A stretch of DNA of 64,000 nucleotides from Bacteroidaceae bacterium. Lineage in GTDB: Bacteria; Bacteroidota; Bacteroidia; Bacteroidales; Bacteroidaceae. The notes under the pieces were generated by a model. The model had not been told where the DNA came from, did not search any database, and saw only the letters and a program-made list of their open reading frames with translations. Below, one piece after another: positions 1 through 7,983 of this stretch. The stretch spans positions 27,817 to 91,816 of the forward strand of contig JAFTEV010000033.1 in NCBI GenBank assembly GCA_017453465.1, written 5' to 3'. Made by a program: the position numbers and the translations under genes. The number at the start of each line of letters is the position of its first letter. Within the stretch, counting starts at the first letter, position 1.

Positions 1-2232
1 CGACGGTGTCAGGAACATATAGTTGTCCGTGCCATTGCCAAAGTCGAAGATGCGCTGCCAGTTGTTTCCGCCGCTCCAGCGCACCCAGAAAGCCAGCGTC
101 ATGGAGTCGAGGCCACAGGCTGCGTAAGGCAGCTGTAGGTAACTGTTCTGTGCAGTCAGGTTGAGCGACTGCTTGCCCGACTTAATCATGGCTGCCACCG
201 TAGTGTACTTCTCGGTGCCATAGAGCGAGGCCGTCATCTGATTGGCGGTCTTGTCGAGCAAATCGCCGTCAAACTGCTGCTGCACCACAAGCCGACGGCT
301 GTCCTGCGTCACAGCCTCCACCTCTTCCGAGGCAGCAGAGCGGTTGCCTGCACGGTCCACAGCCAACACCTTATATATATATGTATGGCCCAGCCGAGCC
401 GTATTGTCGAGGAACGTGGTCAGCGTGTCGCCACGTCCAATGGTGTTCCACACACCGTCTTCAGCCCGAAGCACCGTGTAGCAAATGGGGTCTGCATCCT
501 CCACAGCCGTCCAGTCCAGCCTGATGCTTCCCGTCTGTGGTGTAGCCAGCAGACCTGTGGGGGCAGCAGGAGCTTTTGTATCGTTCTTTGTGTCGATGGG
601 CTGAAAACGCCACATATATTTCTTTCGGTTCGCAGCAGTCGTTTTTTCTGTCGGTGCGTCTTGCAGGGTCACATTGCTACCCGAAGTCGTGCTGCCGCAA
701 TACAGATATTTCCCGCTCAGCCTGTTCACGATAAACCAGTAGCCTTCGCCCGCATACTTCAGCAACCACTGTTCTTCCATGGCATGACCCGCATCGAAGC
801 AGATGACACCAGCCCCCGAACCCAGGTTCAAGTTCAGCAGATTCAGGTGTGTGGCTGTCAGCTTCGGGTTGGCATTGTCAATGAACCAGTAAGAGCAGTC
901 GCCGTCCGTATGTCCAGGCGTTACGTTCCACTGCTGAGTATAGCCCGAAGTCACACGCGATGCACTCTGCACATTCGACGAACCCTTGTACGTCAGCATC
1001 TTCTTGCTCGAAAGGTTCATGATTTGGTACGTACCATCTACAGGTTCATTGGGCACATCTTCGCCCCAAGTAACGTCAAACGAATACTCTGCATTGATTT
1101 GCCCCTTCTGGTAGCCCGTGCCACCCGGCAAATCATACACAAACTCGCGCGTAGGGCCATAGCCGTTAAAGAACACATCCCGCGTCGTCGAGACAAACCG
1201 ATAGCTGGAATTGTTGGCCTGACGCTCCGACGAACCGATGTAGCCATGCACCTCGCCCGTCGAGTCATTCCGATACACTGCGCCCGCCGTCCAGTGTGTG
1301 CGGTCTTCGCCATAGCCAATGCGCACACCCTCATTGCTGTCAATGCAGAACTGGCCACGGGCACGGCTGTCGAAGCCCCACCAAATGCCGTTCTGCATAC
1401 CGTATTGCACGCCCACAATGGCTTCGCCCACATTATGCAACTCATCGCCCGTGGCCACCTTGCCGTCGGCTCTCACTTGGGTGAAGAAGTTGGCGTAATT
1501 GTCAAACGAACCTGCCAGCTGGTGCGTATTGCCCTCATCCACATAGTCCTTCAGGTAATTGTACCAAGGCAGGGCCTGGTCGCAGTTCAGCGTATTGCCA
1601 CCCGAAATGCGGATGCTGTCGAAGAAGGAATCTTCCCTAATCCACTTGCAAATCTGCAGGAAGTCGGCCTTGTTCCCCTCCTTCCAGCCGCTGTAGTCAG
1701 GTTCATTGAAGGGCGAAACCGAATAGACCGTCATGCCCAGCTCCTGTGCATACTTCACCGAAGCCTTCAGGCATTTATACCACTCATACCAGTTGTCCGC
1801 ATAGTTCTCGCGATACTCCGGATGATTCTCGTCCAGATAAGCCTCCTGGTCAGCTGTGAAGTTAATCAAGGTCACCCCCGTGATATTTTTGATGTTGTCG
1901 CAACGCGACTTCAACGCCCGCTTCTGAGCTGCTGTCAGCTCATAGTCGCCGTTCCCCTTATCCACCACGAGGTCGGTAAGCTGATACGTCACGCGGCCAA
2001 TTGCCAAATGCTCCTTGCCTATCCAGTTTGCGCCACGGCGAATATTGAAGTCCCAGTTCCAGGCCGCATCCATTCCCCAATTCACCTTATACTCTGCGCC
2101 CTTGGCAGACACGTCAAACGGAATCGTGCAATCCGTCACTTTATGCGCACGCAAAAAATCAGACCCCGTCTGAGCCGTCGCTGTCAAGACCGCGCATAGC
2201 ATCCCGACCGACACAAGAAAACCTTTTTTCAT
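1..2232 (-). CDS. Secreted multidomain glycoside hydrolase, GH30-like (3' end outside window)
   Basis: The frame opens at an ATG at 2232 and runs without a stop past base 1, so the C-terminus is missing. The first 20 or so residues are a signal peptide (MKKGFLVSVGMLCAVLTATA). Residues about 30-400 read like a clan GH-A barrel: VYSVSPFNEPDYSGW carries an Asn-Glu-Pro typical of the acid/base strand in GH30-like enzymes, and GDELHNVGEA may hold the second acidic residue. A ricin-like stretch follows (WLLKYAGEGYWFIVNRLSGK), then a fibronectin type III module (APTGLLATPQTGSIRLDWTA) and the start of a LamG-like sandwich (LAFWVRWSGG). It is probably a polysaccharide-degrading enzyme at the cell surface or in the periplasm. 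The substrate cannot be read from sequence. GH5 or GH39 relatives are alternatives. Confidence 0.65.
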   Translation of the reverse strand, partial: MKKGFLVSVGMLCAVLTATAQTGSDFLRAHKVTDCTIPFDVSAKGAEYKVNWGMDAAWNWDFNIRRGANWIGKEHLAIGRVTYQLTDLVVDKGNGDYELTAAQKRALKSRCDNIKNITGVTLINFTADQEAYLDENHPEYRENYADNWYEWYKCLKASVKYAQELGMTVYSVSPFNEPDYSGWKEGNKADFLQICKWIREDSFFDSIRISGGNTLNCDQALPWYNYLKDYVDEGNTHQLAGSFDNYANFFTQVRADGKVATGDELHNVGEAIVGVQYGMQNGIWWGFDSRARGQFCIDSNEGVRIGYGEDRTHWTAGAVYRNDSTGEVHGYIGSSERQANNSSYRFVSTTRDVFFNGYGPTREFVYDLPGGTGYQKGQINAEYSFDVTWGEDVPNEPVDGTYQIMNLSSKKMLTYKGSSNVQSASRVTSGYTQQWNVTPGHTDGDCSYWFIDNANPKLTATHLNLLNLNLGSGAGVICFDAGHAMEEQWLLKYAGEGYWFIVNRLSGKYLYCGSTTSGSNVTLQDAPTEKTTAANRKKYMWRFQPIDTKNDTKAPAAPTGLLATPQTGSIRLDWTAVEDADPICYTVLRAEDGVWNTIGRGDTLTTFLDNTARLGHTYIYKVLAVDRAGNRSAASEEVEAVTQDSRRLVVQQQFDGDLLDKTANQMTASLYGTEKYTTVAAMIKSGKQSLNLTAQNSYLQLPYAACGLDSMTLAFWVRWSGGNNWQRIFDFGNGTDNYMFLTPS

Positions 2233-2337
2233 AATCAGCAGTAAGATATTAGTTTGATTTCGCTGCAAATGTACAAAAAAACAAACAAATACCACAAAAA
2301 CAAACAAGAAAATCACAATGCACAATGCACAATTAAC

Positions 2338-2404
2338 AATTAACAATTCACAATTGGAGTATCCATGGCTTGCTTGTCCATACTCCAATTGTGAATTGTT
2401 AATT
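2338..2404. terminator. Long AT-rich hairpin built from repeated words
   Basis: A perfect 24-bp inverted repeat (2338-2361 and 2381-2404) encloses a 19-base loop. Both arms consist of the iterated words AATTAACAATT and CACAATT, which continue beyond the stem. It lies just downstream of the SIMPL gene and upstream of the hydrolase gene, so it could end transcription of the former. It belongs to the word-repeat family seen in many gaps of this window. Confidence 0.6.
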
Positions 2405-2428
2405 GTGAATTGTTAATTAAAAAACTCC

Positions 2429-3148
2429 TTAGTCCTTCAGCGAATAAGTCACCGTGGTCACCACACGCACTTTCTTGATATACGGCGTGTTCTCGTCACG
2501 GTCGTCAATAGAGAACTGGCCTTGGTCGGCAGTAACAATCTTGTTGAGCTGGCTATGCGAATTTTCGGCAAACTGCAAGGCAGTCTTTTCCGCATTCTCA
2601 ATGGCCTCGCGCATCATCTGAGGTTTCATTTCCTTGAAGGCAACAAAGTCGTAGTGAATGGGGGCTTCGTAGCCACCGTCAACAATGGCAATGCCCTGCT
2701 GCAGGAGTTCGCCTTGGCGGGCAATGATGCTGCGGACAAGTTTCACATTGCTGGAAACCACCGTGATGGTAGAAGTGATGTTGTAGCGGTAGTCACGTCG
2801 GTTCTCGCCATATCGCTCTGCGTTCAGGTCGATGACCGTCGGGGCATTCACACTGATTTCTTCCTGCTTCACACCATTCTTCAGCAGGAACTGCTTGATG
2901 GCAGCAGTCGTGGCGTTAATCTTGCTGTACAGCGAAGGCAGGTCGTTGCCCAGCTCCTTGGTCTGTATCGGCCACGTCACCTTGTCGGCTTCCACTTCCT
3001 TCTCAGCCAACCCCTTCACCGTCACCCTGCGGTCACGATTCGTAAAGTTGTCAATTCCACCCTTGAGGCTAAGCCCCAAAACAACCAGTCCCAGCAGAAT
3101 GCCTGTAGCAATGATGCAGGCTTCCTTGATTTGATTTTTCTTTTCCAT
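2429..3148 (-). CDS. SIMPL domain-containing protein (DUF541)
   Basis: This 239-residue protein has one N-terminal membrane anchor (about residues 10-30, IIATGILLGLVVLGLSLKG) and then a SIMPL/DUF541 domain. Recognisable parts are the opening strand RRVTVKGLAEKEVEADKV and the closing VRVVTTVTYSLKD. SIMPL proteins are envelope proteins of poorly defined role, linked to oxidative stress in E. coli YggE. The anchor suggests the domain faces the periplasm. The next gene upstream, a BASS transporter, is on the same strand 53 bases away, so the two may be cotranscribed. The family call is firm and the function is unknown. Confidence 0.85.
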   Translation of the reverse strand: MEKKNQIKEACIIATGILLGLVVLGLSLKGGIDNFTNRDRRVTVKGLAEKEVEADKVTWPIQTKELGNDLPSLYSKINATTAAIKQFLLKNGVKQEEISVNAPTVIDLNAERYGENRRDYRYNITSTITVVSSNVKLVRSIIARQGELLQQGIAIVDGGYEAPIHYDFVAFKEMKPQMMREAIENAEKTALQFAENSHSQLNKIVTADQGQFSIDDRDENTPYIKKVRVVTTVTYSLKD

Positions 3149-3201
3149 GTTGTTTGTTAATTTATTGTTGTTGGAAGTATAAAACGAAAGCCATTCTGTG
3201 T

Positions 3202-4152
3202 TTATTGTCTTTCTGCCGAAACTTTTTCCTCATTCCAGCTGTACAACTTAGCCACCAAAGCACCGCTGATGTTGTGCCACACACTGAAGATGGCTCCAGG
3301 AATGGTCGCCATAGGGAACATCGCAAAATGCAGAATGGCCAGACTGGAAGCCAGTCCAGAGTTTTGCATCCCCACTTCAATAGAAATGGCAGCCCGCTTG
3401 GAATGAGAAAGTTGCAGCAGCCGACCAATGGCATAACCCAAGCCCAGTCCGCTCAGATTGTGGAGCACCACGACGAGCACCACCAGCAGTCCGCCCGTGA
3501 GCAACTTGGCGGCATTGTGCCCCACAATGATGCCCACCAGCAACGCAATCATCAGCGACGAAAAGGCTGGCAGATAAGCCACAGCACTCCTCGTCAGCCG
3601 AGGCAAATAGCGTTGCATCAGGAAACCCAAAAAGATGGGGAGTATCACCACATACAAGATGGACTGCAACATTCCCCAAGTGTCAACATCGACAAACTTT
3701 CCAGCCAGCAGCCAAGTCAGTAACGGCGTGAGCAGCGGAGCCAGCACCGTAGATGTAGCCGTCATGCCCACCGAGAGAGCCAAGTCTCCCTTTGCCAGAT
3801 AGGTTATCACATTCGACGCAGTCCCACCCGGACAACACCCCACCAGAATCACGCCCAAAGCCAAATCGTCGGGCAGCCGGAATGCCCGCACCAGCAGCCA
3901 CGCCATCAGCGGCATCACCGTAAACTGCGCCAGACACCCCGTCAGCACATCCTTCGGACGGCTAAACACCACCCTGAAATCCTCCAGCTTCAACGTCAGT
4001 CCCATGCCAAACATGATCAAGCCCAACATCGGATTGATCACCCAAGTCCCCACCCTGCAGAAAGGCTCCGGCACACACACAGCCACCACAGCCAGCCCCA
4101 GCACCAAAGCCCCCATCCAGCGGGAAATGAAATTACAAAGTTGTTGCAGCAT
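3202..4152 (-). CDS. Bile acid:sodium symporter (BASS) family transporter
   Basis: The 316-residue hydrophobic protein has about nine or ten membrane segments. The pattern GMGLTLKLEDFRVVFSRPKD near the N-terminus and GCCPGGTASNVITYLAKGDLALSV in the middle are hallmarks of the BASS/SBF family; the second is the conserved sodium-site region. Family members carry organic anions such as bile acids, pantoate or keto acids with Na+. The substrate here is not predictable. Two of the few GATC sites in the window fall in this gene, at 4015 and 4036. The length is normal for the family. Confidence 0.9.
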   Translation of the reverse strand: MLQQLCNFISRWMGALVLGLAVVAVCVPEPFCRVGTWVINPMLGLIMFGMGLTLKLEDFRVVFSRPKDVLTGCLAQFTVMPLMAWLLVRAFRLPDDLALGVILVGCCPGGTASNVITYLAKGDLALSVGMTATSTVLAPLLTPLLTWLLAGKFVDVDTWGMLQSILYVVILPIFLGFLMQRYLPRLTRSAVAYLPAFSSLMIALLVGIIVGHNAAKLLTGGLLVVLVVVLHNLSGLGLGYAIGRLLQLSHSKRAAISIEVGMQNSGLASSLAILHFAMFPMATIPGAIFSVWHNISGALVAKLYSWNEEKVSAERQ

Positions 4153-4168
4153 CTTTTTACGGAATATT

Positions 4169-4372
4169 TTATGCGATAATTTGTTTTACAATAAACTTTT
4201 CAGGATTAAACCCCGCCTTGACAATCCACGGATTTTCTTTAAGAAGTTGTTCCACGACATTGTCTCCCTGCTTACACACAAGACAGCCCAGCACCTGACA
4301 GTTTTCTATTTCCACACCTTCATTCGGAGCAATCGTGTACCCCTCAGTAGTATAAATAATGTATTCGTTCAT
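4169..4372 (-). CDS. Small hypothetical protein downstream of the methyltransferase
   Basis: A 67-residue reading frame starts at the ATG at 4372, only 10 bases after the methyltransferase stop and on the same strand. It reads MNEYIIYTTEGYTIAPNEG and continues with two cysteines (CQVLGCLVC) and a basic tail. It has no signal peptide or membrane segment. The spacing suggests it belongs to the restriction-modification transcript, perhaps as an accessory or merely a passenger. I do not recognise the family. Confidence 0.6.
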   Translation of the reverse strand: MNEYIIYTTEGYTIAPNEGVEIENCQVLGCLVCKQGDNVVEQLLKENPWIVKAGFNPEKFIVKQIIA

Positions 4373-4382
4373 TTTTCGTCTG

Positions 4383-6113
4383 CTATTTAAAGATTCGTCC
4401 TGCAAATGTGTCAGTATATGTCCGCATAATATTAAGATGTACGGGAAGGTAGTCAGGCAAGCTTTCCAAATACTCCAAGTCAAAAACCAGCCGTGGGTCG
4501 TTGTCATTACTTTCGGGATGAATCTCCGACTTTCTCCCGATTCGTGCAATCTTAATGAGATAAAGGTCACGGACCCCCCGCCCTTTGATATAGGGCATAA
4601 AATAATACAATTTGTTCAATGCAATGGTCGAAGGGAAAGCCTTTGTTTTTCCTGTATAGTAAACCTTCGTTGGTGTTTCCGCAAGAAAATAGTCTTGGTT
4701 GTCAGGCTTTACAAATGCAATAAGCAGATGCTTGGTCTCATCCAGTTTGTATGTTTTCTTCGGGCGATTGACGACAAGGTTTCCCTGCATATTGCCAGCA
4801 AACAAGCCAAAATCCAGCATGGGGTTTGCCTCTCGCTGAATGTGGATAGGGCGTGAAGAAACAGGCTCTTCGTCATAAATGAAGCGAAAGAGGCTTTTGC
4901 CTATTTGTTCAACAACACCACACACCAATGCATTCCCCATCAAGAAAGCACGTCTTCCGTCTGTAACTTCGGGGTGCAGCGTGTGATTATCGGGAAACAT
5001 ATTCAGGCGTTCCAGTTCAAGCGGCAGCAATCGGCGATAGCGACCAGAGGGAGTTTGAACAATGTGCTTAAAGCGGGATGGAGCAGCCCCACCCTCCCCT
5101 GTTATGACCGTGCGGGATGGTCTGTCCAGGTAATCAGGAAAAGCGATAGCCCCCTCTTTATACACATACTCATGGCCTTCTTTGGAAACGCGGTTAATCT
5201 TTTTCTCCCCCTTTTCATATTGCCATTTGGTCAACTCTTCTTCAGTAATAAAGAACTCTTCTGGAACAAATTTTTCATCTACCAGATTGTCGCCCAAAGT
5301 CTGACCTGTTCCGTCATAGACAGCATCGGCATCTACGGAATACACATGGCGATTCCAAATCATTCCCGCATTGCCAAACGGACTATCTTTCCCACCCTTG
5401 TTAAAGTTAGCAGAAACCTCTTGAATCGTTCCGTCAATGTCAAACTGGGATTGCGACTTTTCTCGCGGAGTAAAAGGGAAAGCTTGTGCCATCACACCGT
5501 CATAAAGCACCCAGTGATTCATCTGTGCAAGTTTCCGCCCAATGGCCGAATCAGACTGATAACCCGTAATATAAGTTCTTTTTCTCCGTTGTGGCATTCC
5601 ATAGTCCGCAGCATTGATAATGCGCCACTCCACGATATAGCCAAGGTCTGACAAAGAAGCAAGAATAATGGCAAAGTCACGTCCGCGCTGCTTCGAGGGA
5701 GAACCAAGAAGGCGGTCCACATTCTCAAAAAACACATACTTAGGTCGTGCATCACCTTTTTCTAAAAGAATCCGATAGATTTGCCACCAAAGCACCCCTT
5801 TTTGTCCTTCTATTCCGCCTGAGCGATTCAATGTTGTTGCCACAGAATAGTCTTGACAGGGAAATCCGCCCACCAACAGGTCGTGGTCTGGTATGTCCTT
5901 GGTTGGCACAAGATTTATATCCTTATTAGAATGTCCTTTCGTACCAAAGCGGGCTGTATATACAAGGGATGCGTCCTGATGTACGGTGGAAGGCTCCCAC
6001 TGGTTGTTCCAAATCGTGTCAAAAGCATCCGAGGCACCTTCCAAACCGATGCGGAATCCCCCGACACCAGCAAAGAGTTCGACAACACGTATATTTTTAT
6101 TCGTTTTGGACAT
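4383..6113 (-). CDS. C5-cytosine DNA methyltransferase, Sau3AI-type partner
   Basis: This 576-residue enzyme transfers methyl groups to cytosine C5. Motif I is VELFAGVGGFRIGLEG (residues 11-26), the catalytic cysteine is C86 in GGFPCQDYS, motif VI is ENV at 130-132 and motif VIII is QRRKR at 175-179. The conserved C-terminal strand RRLLPLELERLNMFPD precedes motif X (LMGNALVCGVVEQIG). About 140 further residues after motif X form an extra domain of unknown role. The gene overlaps the end of the upstream nuclease gene by 17 bases, showing tight pairing. Because the nuclease is Sau3AI-like, the predicted product is 5-methylcytosine in GATC. Specificity is inferred from the partner. Confidence 0.92.
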   Translation of the reverse strand: MSKTNKNIRVVELFAGVGGFRIGLEGASDAFDTIWNNQWEPSTVHQDASLVYTARFGTKGHSNKDINLVPTKDIPDHDLLVGGFPCQDYSVATTLNRSGGIEGQKGVLWWQIYRILLEKGDARPKYVFFENVDRLLGSPSKQRGRDFAIILASLSDLGYIVEWRIINAADYGMPQRRKRTYITGYQSDSAIGRKLAQMNHWVLYDGVMAQAFPFTPREKSQSQFDIDGTIQEVSANFNKGGKDSPFGNAGMIWNRHVYSVDADAVYDGTGQTLGDNLVDEKFVPEEFFITEEELTKWQYEKGEKKINRVSKEGHEYVYKEGAIAFPDYLDRPSRTVITGEGGAAPSRFKHIVQTPSGRYRRLLPLELERLNMFPDNHTLHPEVTDGRRAFLMGNALVCGVVEQIGKSLFRFIYDEEPVSSRPIHIQREANPMLDFGLFAGNMQGNLVVNRPKKTYKLDETKHLLIAFVKPDNQDYFLAETPTKVYYTGKTKAFPSTIALNKLYYFMPYIKGRGVRDLYLIKIARIGRKSEIHPESNDNDPRLVFDLEYLESLPDYLPVHLNIMRTYTDTFAGRIFK

Positions 6114-7518
6114 TGCTTTCTACAATTTCTTTTACATAGCTGTTATTAAACCAATAACAATACTTCTTCACAAATCCTCCGTGCGGGCTGAGAGCTTTGT
6201 CTTTGGCGTTTTGGGCTTTGGGGCGGACATGGAATCGTTTGTTTTTATGTGCATTGAAGTATTGAGGGGCAATTTTGTTCTCTCTGACACATTCACGAAT
6301 ATGCAGCCAGTATTTTTCTGCCAACTCCAAGTCTGCCACTGACATTGTCCAAAAGAAAGCACGTTCAAAAGAATATGAATTTTCCTCTATCAGCACTCCG
6401 CGCTTATTCCTATACTGTATTTTATCGCCATTCGCCCTGAAAACCGCAAATAGGAAACGCCCGCTAAAAATCTCGTAAAGACGTGACTCATACCAGTCCT
6501 CATTGTCGCAAACTTCAAAATAATTGATGTTTTCAAACGACATCGATTCGTGAATACCACCATCTGCCTCAACACGAATCGTCTTTAATTGCAACCCTGC
6601 TTTCTTAAATTCTTCCGTAAGATTTACTTTTCCCGGCCTCCCAAGTATAATCCGATTTGCAATAAGGGCATACTTATCTTTAGACGTGTCGAATGATGTT
6701 CCTAAAGCTGCACATAATTGCCGATAGCTCAAACCTTGATAAGGACTGATTCTCTGCAACAATGCTTCTTCAAAGCTGCTGTCCTTCAGTTCTTCTGCTC
6801 TGAACACCTGAAGCTCACCTGAACGGCTTCGGCAGTTTACAACAGCACTCTTTTTGCTGCGCTTGATGTATTCGAGCACAGTCCGCATATAGGCTGGCTT
6901 CAACGAGAAAGCCCTTCCTGGTGCTTCCACATCAGAATAAGGCTGCCGATGCAACTTGTCACCTTTATGGCCTTTCCGACAAGCCCCCAGATATTCCGTA
7001 TCTCCCTCCGACAGAAGATGGGCTTCGCCACGCCTTATTTTATCGACAATGACATCATAATCATGCTTGATAATCAGCAGGTCTTTTTCTGGAACTTCCC
7101 AAAGTGCGATATAAAGGAAGTAATAGTCAAACATCTGTCTGTCCTTTTCCCACAAATAGAAAAGCAACAGCATAAGGCGAAACTTCTTGTAAAAAAGCGA
7201 CATCTCAAATGTTTGATTAACCACTTCATGATAGTTAATCATGTCGATGACCAGGCGTTCTTTTATCTGAAGCGTGAAGTCCTTCAACTGCTTCAGTCCC
7301 GTTGTTTTAAGCTCAACACCCGCTTCATTAAAGTCTGGTTCAGGCTTACTGTTCGGCTTGTAATGATAATACAATTCTTCAACCATTTGCCCCAAGCCAC
7401 CTTTGTTCCTGGAGTCAAAGTTTTTGATGACATCGTCACCCACCACCTCACGGAGTGTGTGGCCGATAAGAGGGACAGCATAGTTGAAAATTGATATGGG
7501 GTCTGCCTTGTCGTACAT
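6097..7518 (-). CDS. Sau3AI family type II restriction endonuclease (predicted GATC)
   Basis: The 473-residue protein matches the Sau3AI/MutH-like nuclease family in length (Sau3AI itself is about 490) and layout. The catalytic core is N-terminal: a conserved acidic helix GGLGQMVEELYY (40-51), then D62 and E-L-K at 69-71 in PDFNEAGVELKTTGLK, the D...ExK signature of MutH. The C-terminal half is expected to be a second MutH-like fold used for allosteric DNA binding. The gene comes first in the transcript, ahead of its methyltransferase and overlapping it by 17 bases. Cleavage at GATC is inferred from the family; the strong lack of GATC in the window supports it. Confidence 0.88.
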   Translation of the reverse strand: MYDKADPISIFNYAVPLIGHTLREVVGDDVIKNFDSRNKGGLGQMVEELYYHYKPNSKPEPDFNEAGVELKTTGLKQLKDFTLQIKERLVIDMINYHEVVNQTFEMSLFYKKFRLMLLLFYLWEKDRQMFDYYFLYIALWEVPEKDLLIIKHDYDVIVDKIRRGEAHLLSEGDTEYLGACRKGHKGDKLHRQPYSDVEAPGRAFSLKPAYMRTVLEYIKRSKKSAVVNCRSRSGELQVFRAEELKDSSFEEALLQRISPYQGLSYRQLCAALGTSFDTSKDKYALIANRIILGRPGKVNLTEEFKKAGLQLKTIRVEADGGIHESMSFENINYFEVCDNEDWYESRLYEIFSGRFLFAVFRANGDKIQYRNKRGVLIEENSYSFERAFFWTMSVADLELAEKYWLHIRECVRENKIAPQYFNAHKNKRFHVRPKAQNAKDKALSPHGGFVKKYCYWFNNSYVKEIVESNVQNE

Positions 7519-7557
7519 TGATTTGTCCTTTTTTCTGGAGAGGTATTAAAACCGCTG

Positions 7558-7565
7558 CAAAGTTA
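7558..7565 (-). promoter_or_regulatory. -7 element for the restriction-modification operon
   Basis: On the minus strand this reads TAACTTTG, a match to the Bacteroidota -7 consensus TAnnTTTG, about 40 bases before the endonuclease ATG. A TTTG lies at 7582-7585, but the 16-base gap is shorter than ideal, so the -33 part is uncertain. Confidence 0.55.
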
Positions 7566-7679
7566 GTTATTTTTTCGTAAACAAAGTATCAACTTAGATA
7601 CAAATCTGAACGAAGAAAGCACGCTCTACGCAATGGAAATTTGCAATGACAAGCACGGAAATGGCAGGGTGTGGCAATG

Positions 7680-7774
7680 AAAGTTGACGCAACGGCGTTG
7701 TTTGTAAAAACAACGAGCGATGTTTTTAGAAACAACGGCGATGTTTTCAAAAACAACGCCGTTGCGTCAACTTT
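7680..7774. repeat. Three-hairpin palindromic element
   Basis: Perfect 24-bp arms at 7680-7703 and 7751-7774 enclose 47 bases. Inside are two smaller hairpins, with arms AAAAACA/TGTTTTT and AAACA/TGTTT, around the shared word AACAACG. The whole can fold as a cruciform or a branched RNA. It resembles a REP cluster. No transposase is adjacent. Confidence 0.75.
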
Positions 7775-7895
7775 TGTTGGGAGTGTGGATGGATTTGGTG
7801 CGAAGGGGGGAAATTTTTGGTGCGAATGGAGGGAAGTTTTGAAAGGAAATGGGGAGGGAGGAGGAAGGAAGTGGGGAGGCAATAGGAGATAAAAA

Positions 7896-7934
7896 AGGAG
7901 TAACTTTGCGGCTTGGGGCTGCAAAGTTACTCCT
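7896..7934 (-). terminator. Intrinsic terminator of the metallopeptidase gene
   Basis: A perfect 14-bp stem (7896-7909 with 7921-7934) has an 11-base loop. Read on the minus strand it is followed by TTTTTTA, a standard rho-independent layout about 50 bases after the gene's stop. Confidence 0.85.
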
Positions 7935-7983
7935 CTTTGTTGGGGATGGGGGGATTCAGTAAAGCGGGCTGGCTGCCGTGGTA

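Larger units (their letters stand above)
7566..7983. other. Gene-free gap between the restriction system and the metallopeptidase
   Basis: The gap holds a palindromic element (7680-7774), then a purine-rich stretch (about 7780-7895, GGGAGGAGGAAGGAAGTGGG type) in which I see no gene, then the metallopeptidase terminator (7896-7934). Short frames here are shadows of the palindromes and are not called. Confidence 0.6.

Noticed and set aside
385-2199. Long plus-strand frame opposite the glycoside hydrolase
   Set aside because: It has no family features and an odd Arg/Ala/Val-rich composition. The minus-strand frame has a signal peptide, a GH-like NEP motif and clear domains.
7671-7892. Small plus-strand frame across the three-hairpin palindrome
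   Set aside because: Its residues come from the palindrome and a purine-rich stretch. There is no conservation signal that I can see.
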